From: CAZWIT01 sp964533435
GTDB lineage: Bacteria; Patescibacteriota; Patescibacteriia; UBA1558; GWA2-36-10
NCBI GenBank assembly: GCA_964533435.1
Contig: CAZHLU010000056.1
Coordinates: 1 to 6,299, forward strand
Reading direction: 5' to 3'
DNA: 6,299 bases
Position 1 is the stretch's first letter; each line of letters opens with the position of its first letter. Made by a program: the position numbers and the translations under genes. Positions 1 through 5,293 of the stretch are shown here, piece after piece. The notes beneath the pieces were generated by a model. It saw nothing but the letters and a program-made list of their open reading frames with translations. It did not search any database and had not been told where the DNA came from.

Positions 1-735
1 TACTGGCTATGCTATCTTCAGGGATGGTAATGAAATAGCTACTACTAGTAATAATACTTTTAACAACACTGGCCTAAACTCTTCTACTACTTATAGTTAC
101 CTAGTAAAAGCCTACGATGCCGCTGGCAATCGATCGGCTAGCTCTACTGCTGTAAGTGCTACTACCTTTGCTACTTCCAACGACACAACTGCACCATCAG
201 CTCCAAGCAATCTAAGTGCCAGTGTTATTTCTGCAAACCAAATAAACCTCAGCTGGACTGCTTCAACAGATAATATTGCTGTTACTGGCTATGTTATTTT
301 CCGTAATGGTATTGAAATTGCTAGCGTAACAACTAATAGCTTTAATAATGTCGGACTAACTGCCTCTACAACTTATAGCTATACTGTCAAAGCTTATGAT
401 GCCGTTAGTAATCGATCTAACAATTCTAACACTGTTTCGGCTACAACTTTAGCCTCCACTAGCAATACTGATACTATTGCTCCTAGCGCTCCCACAAAAC
501 TTAAAGCCCATGTTGTTTCTTACCAACACGTTAATCTCAAATGGAAAAAATCTAAAGATAACGTCAAAGTAAAAGGCTACGCTATCTTTATGAACGGTGT
601 ACAAATTGCTACTGTAAAAAAAGATCATTATAATGTTATCCGCTTAACACCTGGCACTAACTATACTTTTACAGTCAAAGCTTTTGATGCCGCTGGTAAT
701 ATGTCTGCTGACTCTAATACTGTCTCTGTTACTAC
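1..735 (+). repeat. Tandem Fn3-coding repeats, period about 285 bp
   Basis: The Fn3 units are related at DNA as well as protein level. The GYxIF segment recurs at about positions 5, 287 and 575, and the segment encoding KA(Y/F)DA recurs at about 107, 389 and 680. The first two units share long near-identical stretches, while the third has diverged and is richer in lysine codons. This fits intragenic duplication with later divergence of the last unit. Confidence 0.7.
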
Positions 736-898
736 TAAAATTAAAAAGGTTAAAGAAGTAAGACGAGAACACGAAGATTCTGATGATGACCGCGACGAAA
801 AAATATTAAAAATAAATGAATTAAAAAATAAAATTAATAATCAACTATCAAATATGAAAGTTGATCAAAAGAAAGACAAAAAATCAAACAAAAAATAA
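1..898 (+). CDS. Fibronectin type III repeat protein, 3' part (5' end outside window)
   Basis: The reading frame is open from the left edge (first full codon at 2) to a TAA at 896-898, giving 298 visible residues; the true start lies outside the window. The ATG at 590 is internal and is not the start. Three Fn3-like beta-sandwich units are visible: a partial one (residues 1-55), one at about 66-149 and one at about 163-245. Each has the landmarks GYxIFxxGxxIA, YxxxVKAxDAxxNxS and a closing VSxTT, with a period of about 95 residues, and APSAP linkers. Units like these act as extracellular spacers or adhesive modules in secreted bacterial proteins. Residues 246-298 form a highly charged tail (acidic, then Lys-rich) with possible coiled-coil character and no LPXTG or membrane anchor. 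The catalytic or binding part, if any, would be upstream. Domain type is clear; function is not. Confidence 0.9.
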   Translation, partial: TGYAIFRDGNEIATTSNNTFNNTGLNSSTTYSYLVKAYDAAGNRSASSTAVSATTFATSNDTTAPSAPSNLSASVISANQINLSWTASTDNIAVTGYVIFRNGIEIASVTTNSFNNVGLTASTTYSYTVKAYDAVSNRSNNSNTVSATTLASTSNTDTIAPSAPTKLKAHVVSYQHVNLKWKKSKDNVKVKGYAIFMNGVQIATVKKDHYNVIRLTPGTNYTFTVKAFDAAGNMSADSNTVSVTTKIKKVKEVRREHEDSDDDRDEKILKINELKNKINNQLSNMKVDQKKDKKSNKK

Positions 899-926
899 AA
901 CTTAATATAGCCAAATTTATCCCCTT

Positions 927-967
927 AAAAACAACCCAACTCCTCACTAAAGGCTGGGTTGTTTTTT
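927..967 (+). terminator. Intrinsic terminator of the Fn3 gene
   Basis: A 12-bp perfect stem pairs 927-938 (aaaaacaaccca) with 955-966 (tgggttgttttt). The loop is 16 nt, in which CCT/AGG can pair further. The 3' strand ends in a run of six T at 962-967. It lies 29 bp after the TAA of the Fn3 gene. Confidence 0.9.
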
Positions 968-1013
968 ATTACTAAAATTAAAAGTTAAATAAAAAATTAT
1001 TAACTAAATTACC

Positions 1014-1042
1014 AAAAAACTCCCCTTAGCAAGAGAGTTTTT
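1014..1042 (-). terminator. Intrinsic terminator facing left, for the 2224-1075 transcription unit
   Basis: Stem aaaaactc (1015-1022) pairs with gagttttt (1035-1042), with an inner ctt-agc-aag helix. Read on the - strand, the hairpin ends in a run of six T. It lies about 33 bp after the stop of the gene at 2016-1075. It could also act on + transcripts as a back-up to the hairpin at 927-967. Confidence 0.75.
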
Positions 1043-1074
1043 GTATGATTATTTAAATATTAAAAAGACATAAA

Positions 1075-2016
1075 CTATTCACTTTTAAAATCCACCAGCT
1101 CTTTATAAACACTGTATTGCGGATAATTTTTTAGTTCACGAATATATTTTACGGGCCCCAAACCTTCACAAAATACAATTTCATCTTTAGAACCAGAATT
1201 ACCCCTTAAGTCATAGACTAAAGACTGATAACAATCTTGATGTTCCTGACTAAAATTAAGCTTAAAATTATTCATTTTTTTTCTAGTCCAAACTAGAGCG
1301 TCAGCACCATAAACTGATTTATAATGTTGTGAGCGCTTATCACCAAAATCTAGTAAGGTACCGTCTTTTAGCGGAAAAGTATCAGTATAATCAGGATAAT
1401 TAGGGACAATGTATTTAATAGATAAACCATCTAACTCCAAAACTTCAGTAGAATCAGACACAGCCTCAATATCCTTAGGTACTGGTATTTTACCATGCGT
1501 TTTTATATCTGCATCAGCTGGATCAAGTGGCTCATCAACTTTGTACCAGGCCACAACTTCTTCGTGTTTATCAAACTCAACATATTCTTTACCTTGATCG
1601 ACAAAAATTTTATTAATCTTCATGGTCAAAGTCGAACTCTTTTTTACAAAAATATTTTCACCTTGATATTTTTCAGTGCCATAGGTCCAAACATCATAAG
1701 TCCAAGTAGCGCCTAATTTTAATGGATAATATTGATATAAATCATCATCAACTTTTTGTTTAAAAACAGCTTCTGGACTAGGTTGAGGCACTGCTATAGA
1801 ATTAGTATCGGTTAAATCAGTAATAGATCTCATGATTAAACCTGAGGCTGGTGGCTTTTTGGATTTTGAACCCCAAGTTATATTATTTAGCAATGATCTT
1901 TCGCTACTCTTGTAAGAATCATCAATAAAATTACTAATTTTTTCAATATAAAAAATAGACCCACCGAATAAAACTGCTAGTAGAATAATAATCCAATATC
2001 TTTTAAGAAAATACAT
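1075..2016 (-). CDS. Membrane-anchored extracytoplasmic protein, unknown function
   Basis: 313 residues, ATG at 2016, TAG at 1075. Residues 7-24 form a single hydrophobic segment after a short basic N-terminus (KR), with no lipobox cysteine, so this is best read as an uncleaved signal anchor with the rest outside the membrane. A low-complexity linker follows (about 50-85, KSKKPPASG and VPQPSPE). The folded part starts with YYPLKLGATWTYDVWTYG (96-113), a pattern I associate with beta-rich, lipoprotein-like domains of unknown function. It ends with FCEGLGPVKYIREL (282-295), resembling the closing strand of that type. Only two cysteines (262, 283) are present and could form a disulfide. The start follows the stop of the 57-residue gene by 34 bp with no terminator between, so the two are probably co-transcribed. 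No Shine-Dalgarno sequence is visible. Function not recognised. Confidence 0.88.
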   Translation of the reverse strand: MYFLKRYWIIILLAVLFGGSIFYIEKISNFIDDSYKSSERSLLNNITWGSKSKKPPASGLIMRSITDLTDTNSIAVPQPSPEAVFKQKVDDDLYQYYPLKLGATWTYDVWTYGTEKYQGENIFVKKSSTLTMKINKIFVDQGKEYVEFDKHEEVVAWYKVDEPLDPADADIKTHGKIPVPKDIEAVSDSTEVLELDGLSIKYIVPNYPDYTDTFPLKDGTLLDFGDKRSQHYKSVYGADALVWTRKKMNNFKLNFSQEHQDCYQSLVYDLRGNSGSKDEIVFCEGLGPVKYIRELKNYPQYSVYKELVDFKSE

Positions 2017-2050
2017 ATTTTAAAATAGCTAAAAACCAAAAAACACTAGT

Positions 2051-2224
2051 TTACATTTTTAAAAATTCCATTATTTTATAAACCAAAAAGGCTGGCCAGA
2101 CTAAAGCTTTTAAAAAACCGAGCACGCCTAACATAAAAGTACTAGAATGTTGGATATTATAAATCAAGGCTCCAACAAAGGCCAAACCATAAACACCACT
2201 AGAAACGTTGTTATTTTTACACAT
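2051..2224 (-). CDS. Conserved-looking small protein, 57 residues
   Basis: ATG at 2224-2222, TAA at 2053-2051. The protein starts MCKNNNVSSGVYGLAF, continues VGALIYNIQHSSTF and ends WPAFLVYKIMEFLKM. Two hydrophobic stretches (about 11-22 and 30-49) flank an IQH-containing turn, which suggests a small membrane-associated or hairpin-like protein. From memory, small hypothetical proteins with the pattern VYGL..IGA..Y.IQH...F..GVLGFLKA.VWPA.LVY are seen in several uncultivated bacteria and some archaea; this is recollection, not a search. Support for a real gene comes from its own promoter (extended -10 at 2251-2259), the gap it fills, and the tight spacing to the next gene. Function unknown. Confidence 0.82.
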   Translation of the reverse strand: MCKNNNVSSGVYGLAFVGALIYNIQHSSTFMLGVLGFLKALVWPAFLVYKIMEFLKM

Positions 2225-2250
2225 AAATTTAAATTATTAATCTTGACCTT

Positions 2251-2259
2251 ATTATATCA
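2251..2259 (-). promoter_or_regulatory. Extended -10 promoter for 2224-1075
   Basis: On the - strand this reads TGATATAAT, a perfect extended -10 element. The predicted transcription start is near 2244, leaving a leader of about 20 nt. The T of TG is the last base of the U-tract of the preceding terminator (2260-2287). Confidence 0.7.
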
Positions 2260-2287
2260 AAAAATCACTCCCAAAGGAATGATTTTT
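2259..2287 (-). terminator. Intrinsic terminator of the 2564-2319 gene
   Basis: Stem aaaaatca (2260-2267) pairs with tgattttt (2280-2287). After one mismatch, an inner tcc/gga helix closes a CAAA loop. Read on the - strand, the 3' arm runs into a T run that ends in the next promoter. It lies 31 bp after the TAG at 2319. Confidence 0.85.
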
Positions 2288-2318
2288 ATAAATTAAAAAT
2301 TTGAAAAAAACTCAAAAA

Positions 2319-2564
2319 CTAAAACCAACCACTTTTATCAGCCTCTCTTTTATAGAGCCAATAATTACTGTCTGTTTTGTATAACAAAGTATAATTATGA
2401 CCTTTTTCATCTTCAAATTCAGCTGAACCGCTTGATTTAGCCTGGTCAAAAAAAACCTTAGCTTCTGTATCTTGAATATCATATTCTAAATAATTAATAC
2501 CTTCGGCTGCGTCTTCCTCATAAAATACTTTATGCCCGCCTACTTCTTTATTTTTCATAGACAT
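2319..2564 (-). CDS. Small soluble protein of unknown function
   Basis: 81 residues, TAG stop. Two ATGs are possible, 2564 (MSMKNKE) and 2558 (MKNKE); the choice cannot be settled because neither has a ribosome binding site. There is no signal peptide or membrane segment. It is rich in acidic and aromatic residues and has no cysteine. The pattern HKVFYEE, then INYLEYDI, then a short helix-like stretch (34-45), then GSAEFEDEKGHNYTLLYKTDSNYWLYKR suggests a small alpha/beta fold with C-terminal strands. It has its own promoter and terminator, so it is probably monocistronic. I do not recognise the family. Confidence 0.8.
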   Translation of the reverse strand: MSMKNKEVGGHKVFYEEDAAEGINYLEYDIQDTEAKVFFDQAKSSGSAEFEDEKGHNYTLLYKTDSNYWLYKREADKSGWF

Positions 2565-2590
2565 AATATTAATAAATTAATAATAACTTA

Positions 2591-2599
2591 AGTATAGCA
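2591..2599 (-). promoter_or_regulatory. Extended -10 promoter for the 2564-2319 gene
   Basis: On the - strand this reads TGCTATACT, preceded directly by a run of T (2599-2605). The predicted start is near 2584, giving a leader of about 20 nt before the ATG at 2564. No convincing -35 is present, as expected for an extended -10 promoter. Confidence 0.65.
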
Positions 2600-2653
2600 A
2601 AAAAATATTAGTTGTTAAAATAGCTTTCTAGATTATAGAGATATTACCCTTGA

Positions 2654-3016
2654 TCATGAAAAATACTCTGTTGGAAATTTTAATATACCAAAATAAATTA
2701 ATAAAACTATAAACAAAGTATAAACCAAAGATATAAGCAAATCTTGCCCTAGCTTATTTTTGGTATAACGATTATCTTTTTTAGAAACCGCGCTTACAAA
2801 ACCATAGTGCAACAATATCATGCCTAAAATATTGCTTAACCAATACCCAATTATTAAAAATGGAGTAAAAAGTTCTTTGGATATTAATCCAAACATAAAA
2901 CCAAAAGCATAAGCAATTGGCAAGTTTATAAAAATATCATTCCACCAAGACAAAGGAGATAATATAAAACCAATTGTGGCTAAAATTCCTCCTCTTAATC
3001 TACGTTTAACTACCAT
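2654..3016 (-). CDS. Small multi-pass membrane protein with an LSPLSWWND motif
   Basis: 120 residues, ATG at 3016, TGA stop at 2656-2654, the only TGA stop in the window. The basic N-terminus (KRRLR) precedes three to four hydrophobic segments at about 10-22, 30-46, 51-72 and 93-112. A charged loop (KKDNRYTKNK, about 79-88) separates the last two. The segment LRGGILATIGFILSPLSWWND (7-27) looks like the family signature. I recall similar conserved hypothetical membrane proteins, but cannot name a family or function. There is no in-frame start upstream: the frame hits a TGA inside the promoter. The predicted transcription start is only about 3 nt before the ATG, so the mRNA would be almost leaderless. 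It is flanked by its own promoter; downstream only a weak T-rich stretch (2599-2605) is visible as a possible terminator. Confidence 0.87.
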   Translation of the reverse strand: MVVKRRLRGGILATIGFILSPLSWWNDIFINLPIAYAFGFMFGLISKELFTPFLIIGYWLSNILGMILLHYGFVSAVSKKDNRYTKNKLGQDLLISLVYTLFIVLLIYFGILKFPTEYFS

Positions 3017-3025
3017 AACAATATC

Positions 3026-3034
3026 AGTATATCA
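3026..3034 (-). promoter_or_regulatory. Extended -10 promoter for the 3016-2654 gene
   Basis: On the - strand this reads TGATATACT. A start 7 nt downstream of the -10 falls near 3019, three bases before the ATG. The TG overlaps the end of the U-tract of the terminator at 3034-3069. Confidence 0.7.
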
Positions 3035-3069
3035 AAAAACCATTCCTCCGTCACCCGACGGATGGAATG
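3034..3069 (-). terminator. Strong intrinsic terminator of the 3456-3157 gene
   Basis: CATTCC TCCGTC (3041-3052) pairs with GACGGA and GGAATG (3057-3062, 3064-3069), giving 12 bp with one bulged T (3063) and an ACCC loop. On the - strand it is followed by six T (3039-3034). It lies about 88 bp after the stop at 3157; the DNA between carries no convincing gene. Confidence 0.92.
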
Positions 3070-3156
3070 ATTCTGTTATATAAAATATTATAGAGCTAAT
3101 GAAAACTAGGATAATTGGTATAAAAAATATAGCATTTAATCCTGACTATTTTTAAT

Positions 3157-3456
3157 TTAAATTCCGCCACTCAACATAAACATTAATATCCATATTGGCC
3201 AAATCAAAACAAGACTAATAATTATTCGCAACCATAATTTACCTTTTGGCCAAATTAATGAAACAATACTAAATGGCAATAAAAATAAAACCGCTATCAT
3301 TACTAGATTCCAACTTATAGCGTAAAAAGTATTAATCCCCTTATTTGCTCCATTGCCTAAACTATGCCCCATGACCCTACTCAACAAAGCTAATATTGGG
3401 TAAAAGATAATAGTTACAACTAATAAAATCATTGAATTTTTTCTAGTTTTTTCCAT
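3157..3456 (-). CDS. Small membrane protein, about three transmembrane segments, unknown function
   Basis: 99 residues, ATG at 3456, TAA at 3157. A basic N-terminus (EKTRKN) is followed by hydrophobic segments at about 9-26, 46-69 and 74-96. A polar loop between the first two contains GHSLGNGANKG (30-40), and a short basic turn (KGK, 71-73) separates the last two. There are no cysteines and no recognisable catalytic motif. It is transcribed from the left copy of the 75-bp junction repeat and ends before a strong terminator, so it is probably monocistronic. I do not recognise the family; a small DUF-type integral membrane protein is the most that can be said. Confidence 0.82.
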   Translation of the reverse strand: MEKTRKNSMILLVVTIIFYPILALLSRVMGHSLGNGANKGINTFYAISWNLVMIAVLFLLPFSIVSLIWPKGKLWLRIIISLVLIWPIWILMFMLSGGI

Positions 3457-3483
3457 AATTTTAATTTAATATTAAACGCTATA

Positions 3484-3492
3484 AGTATATCA
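3484..3492 (-). promoter_or_regulatory. Extended -10 promoter for the 3456-3157 gene
   Basis: On the - strand this reads TGATATACT. The predicted start is near 3477 and the leader is 21 nt, AU-rich, without a Shine-Dalgarno motif. Confidence 0.7.
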
Positions 3493-3528
3493 AAAAACCA
3501 CCCATTCGACTACGCTCAGGGTGATTTT
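3492..3528 (-). terminator. Intrinsic terminator of arsM
   Basis: On the - strand CACCC (3523-3519) pairs with GGGTG (3503-3499). Inside are a possible tandem G-A/A-G pair and a G-C pair closing a short loop. Outer A-T pairs extend the stem, and six T (3497-3492) follow. It begins about 11 bp after the arsM stop codon. Confidence 0.85.
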
Positions 3529-3538
3529 TTTTAAAATG

Positions 3539-4285
3539 TTATAATTTAATAATTTCCAAAGATAAACTTTCTAGTGGTAAACCCTGATATTGAACTTTAC
3601 TGATTTCTTTATTCTCACCCAAAATATTTACCTGCAAACCAGCTTGTTTAGCTTTGGTAATATAGTCATCTTTCAAAAGAGCCCCTCCTACACAACCGGC
3701 TATCAAATCTTCATTGTTTCTCTGCTCCTCAGATAATTCCTCTAATAAAACAATATCGGAAACATACATCCTGCCACCCAACTTAAGAACCCTATAAGCT
3801 TCTTGAAAAACCTTTAATTTATCAGGCGCTAAATTAATAACACAATTACTAATAATAATATCAATAGAATTACCCTCTATGGGTAGATTTTCAATTTCCC
3901 CTAATTTAAATTCAACATTCTGATATTTATATTTATTAGCTAAAATAGTAGCTTTGACAATCATTTCTTGAGTCATGTCTACACCAATTACTCTACCAGT
4001 GGCACCAACTTTTTTAGCAGCCAAAAAAGCATCAAAACCAGCGCCAGAGCCTAAATCTAAAACAGTATCACCTGGTTTTATTTTGCTGATAGCAATTGGA
4101 TTGCCACAACCTAAACCCATATTGGCTTCTGGCACAATATTCATTTCTTCATCAGAATAACCAATGCTCTTGGAGATTTGCTGACTAGTAACTGAAGCAC
4201 AACTGCATTTACAACCACAACCTGATTGCTTAGCTAATTTAGCATAATTATTTTGAACTACTTTTTTTATTTTATCTGAATTCAT
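3539..4285 (-). CDS. arsM: Arsenite S-adenosylmethionine methyltransferase
   Basis: 248 residues, ATG at 4285, TAA at 3539. ArsM uses S-adenosylmethionine to methylate As(III) in the cytoplasm, producing methylated arsenicals. The Rossmann SAM-binding motif I is VLDLGSGAGFDAF (75-87), followed by GVDMTQEM (101-108), EFKLGEIENLP (125-135) and VLKLGGRMYVSDIV (166-179). The three cysteines expected to bind arsenic in this family are all present: Cys60 in GLGCGNP, Cys148 in SNCVINL and Cys198 in AGCVGGA. An extra N-terminal cluster, CxCxCxC (Cys23, 25, 27, 29), sits ahead of the catalytic domain. The length is near that of compact bacterial ArsM proteins. No arsR, arsB or acr3 gene is visible nearby. 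A canonical promoter puts the transcription start on the A of the ATG, so the mRNA should be leaderless. No ArsR-type operator is evident. Confidence 0.93.
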   Translation of the reverse strand: MNSDKIKKVVQNNYAKLAKQSGCGCKCSCASVTSQQISKSIGYSDEEMNIVPEANMGLGCGNPIAISKIKPGDTVLDLGSGAGFDAFLAAKKVGATGRVIGVDMTQEMIVKATILANKYKYQNVEFKLGEIENLPIEGNSIDIIISNCVINLAPDKLKVFQEAYRVLKLGGRMYVSDIVLLEELSEEQRNNEDLIAGCVGGALLKDDYITKAKQAGLQVNILGENKEISKVQYQGLPLESLSLEIIKL

Positions 4286-4291
4286 AAGCAG

Positions 4292-4320
4292 ATTATAATT
4301 CTATTTTCTACTGTAGTCAA
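4292..4320 (-). promoter_or_regulatory. Canonical promoter of arsM giving a leaderless mRNA
   Basis: On the - strand TTGACT (4320-4315) and TATAAT (4297-4292) are separated by exactly 17 bp. Six bases separate the -10 from the ATG, so the expected +1 is the A at 4285. This is the only junction with a full -35/-10 pair instead of an extended -10. Confidence 0.8.
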
Positions 4321-4322
4321 TC

Positions 4323-4352
4323 AAAAAGTTAACCAAATCTAGTTGACTTTTT
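4323..4352 (-). terminator. Intrinsic terminator of the DUF2202 gene
   Basis: Stem aaaaagt (4323-4329) pairs with acttttt (4346-4352). After one mismatch, aac/gtt pairs further around a loop. The T-rich 3' arm on the - strand runs directly up to the arsM -35 box. It lies about 30 bp after the TAA at 4382. Confidence 0.75.
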
Positions 4353-4381
4353 CTACTTGCAATAAAAATTAAAGTTATAAA

Positions 4382-5113
4382 TTAATTCTTTTGCCCGCGA
4401 CGTCCGCGCTGTGCACCAGAGCCATTTTCATTGTCAGAATTCACAATCTGAATATAAGCTTCGGCTGTTAAATATTGGACTTGATAATTGTGACCGTTAT
4501 TTTTCATATTGCGGACAAAAGCGCGCAAATGATTACGAGAACCGCGCATCAGATTATCATAAACGAGCTTGATATCTTCTTTATCTGTCTGTGCAATTCT
4601 TTTTTCTAAATCTAGAATGTCAATTTCTTCAACTGCAGCACCAACTTTCAAAGCATCTATCAAAGAATTACTACCTTGTTTGGTCAAATCATCATAAAGT
4701 TTCTGCAAATCCTTATTTACAAAAACACCCCCATCAGACAAACTGACCGGCACAGACACATTGTATTTTTCCAATAAAGCTCTGACGGCACTGACGTGAG
4801 TTGACTCGCTCTGACCAATATTACTAAAAACCTGTTGACTCCATTTTTTGTTTAAAAAACTATACACATCTTGAGCTAATTTTTCTTCTTCTACCATAAA
4901 CAATAAATCATCCTCCTCTATGTTTTGTAAGGGACTACTGGCTACAGAGTTGATAGCTGTTTTTAAATTACTCTCATTGAACTTTGTGTTACCATCACTA
5001 TCAACATTTAAAATTTCTTCAGCATTTTTTACTGCTTGCTGATCAGACTTGGTGCAAGCAGAAAGAACTGGTAACAAAAATAACAAGAACATTAATAAAA
5101 TAATTTTTTTCAT
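4382..5113 (-). CDS. DUF2202 ferritin-like lipoprotein
   Basis: 243 residues, ATG at 5113, TAA at 4382. The N-terminus is a lipoprotein signal: KK, a hydrophobic core and the lipobox LSAC with Cys20, so the mature protein should be tethered to the outer face of the membrane. After a polar linker (21-65), residues about 66-225 match the DUF2202 pattern: EEEKLAQDVYSFL (75-87), FSNIGQSESTHVSAVRALL (96-114), LQKLYDDL (136-143), ALKVGAAVEEIDILDLE (154-170) and GSRNHLRAF (191-199). This domain belongs to the ferritin-like superfamily. Glu75-77, Glu103, His106, Glu162/163 and His195 are placed like helix-bundle metal ligands, but metal binding is inferred. The tail (230-243) is GSGAQRGRRGQKN-like, basic and disordered. 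It is transcribed from copy B of the 75-bp repeat and ends at its own terminator, so its pairing with arsM is by location, not by operon. Biochemical role unknown. Confidence 0.9.
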   Translation of the reverse strand: MKKIILLMFLLFLLPVLSACTKSDQQAVKNAEEILNVDSDGNTKFNESNLKTAINSVASSPLQNIEEDDLLFMVEEEKLAQDVYSFLNKKWSQQVFSNIGQSESTHVSAVRALLEKYNVSVPVSLSDGGVFVNKDLQKLYDDLTKQGSNSLIDALKVGAAVEEIDILDLEKRIAQTDKEDIKLVYDNLMRGSRNHLRAFVRNMKNNGHNYQVQYLTAEAYIQIVNSDNENGSGAQRGRRGQKN

Positions 5114-5140
5114 AATTTTAATTTAATATTAAACGCTATA

Positions 5141-5149
5141 AGTATATCA
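5141..5149 (-). promoter_or_regulatory. Extended -10 promoter for the DUF2202 gene
   Basis: On the - strand this reads TGATATACT. The predicted start is near 5134, with a 21-nt leader identical to that of copy A. Confidence 0.7.
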
Positions 5150-5185
5150 AAAAACCACCTCTTCGACTACGCTCAGGGTGATTTT
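5149..5185 (-). terminator. Terminator hairpin upstream of the DUF2202 gene
   Basis: On the - strand CACC (5180-5177) pairs with GGTG (5159-5156). An inner CT/AG helix and a possible tandem G-A pair follow, with one bulged A. Outer A-T pairs lengthen the stem and six T (5154-5149) follow. It would end transcripts from the 6175-5294 gene, although it lies about 110 bp beyond that stop. Confidence 0.75.
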
Positions 5186-5293
5186 CTGTTGGGGTCAATT
5201 ACGGGAGTCTTTTAGAACTTTGGAGTGGTGTTGTATTAAATTAGAGTTATATAAACTCCCTTATTTTCGTAATTAATAACCTCTTTTATGAAC
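5186..5293. other. Non-coding spacer with a tRNA-end remnant
   Basis: No credible reading frame on either strand. Positions 5186-5195 continue the 18-bp match to the tRNA-His 3' end and flank. A small hairpin, gagtt (5244-5248) with aactc (5254-5258), lies downstream of the 6175-5294 gene but has only a weak T-rich tail on the - strand. An inverted repeat GAACC-TAA-GGTTC (5290-5302) overlaps the stop codon of that gene. The spacer is longer than any other between - strand genes here. Confidence 0.55.

Larger units (their letters stand above)
3454..3528 (-). repeat. 75-bp junction repeat, copy A
   Basis: Direct repeat of 5111-5185, with 73 of 75 positions identical (differences at 3503 and 3504). 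It contains, read on the - strand, the arsM terminator hairpin, its U-tract, an extended -10 promoter, a 21-nt leader and the start codon of the next gene. The coding sequences beyond the ATGs of the two copies are unrelated. Confidence 0.95.
5111..5185 (-). repeat. 75-bp junction repeat, copy B
   Basis: Direct repeat of 3454-3528 with two differences (5160 and 5161). It carries the hairpin, U-tract, extended -10, 21-nt leader and the start codon of the DUF2202 gene. On its right side it continues into sequence shared with the tRNA-His junction: 5138-5163 equals 6201-6226 (26 bp) and 5178-5195 equals 6233-6250 (18 bp). Confidence 0.95.

Noticed and set aside
590..898. Separate 102-residue gene starting at the ATG at 590.
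   Set aside because: The frame stays open to the left edge and the ATG falls inside the third Fn3 unit, so it is an internal methionine.
1409..1716. Two + strand frames of 62 and 73 codons.
   Set aside because: They lie antisense within the 2016-1075 gene, show no protein-like pattern, and the - strand frame is long and has clear signal-anchor and domain features.
2654..2656. TGA stop as a sign of a recoded UGA.
   Set aside because: Reading through would add only seven residues before a TAA. No gene in the window contains an in-frame TGA, so the standard code fits.
3032..3148. Open - strand frame encoding a hydrophobic stretch between the 3157 stop and the 3034 TGA.
   Set aside because: It has no ATG, GTG or TTG near its beginning, no promoter, and its end runs through the terminator hairpin. 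It could be a decayed remnant, but that cannot be shown.
3975..4160. + strand frame of 61 codons inside arsM.
   Set aside because: Antisense shadow of the conserved SAM-binding region.
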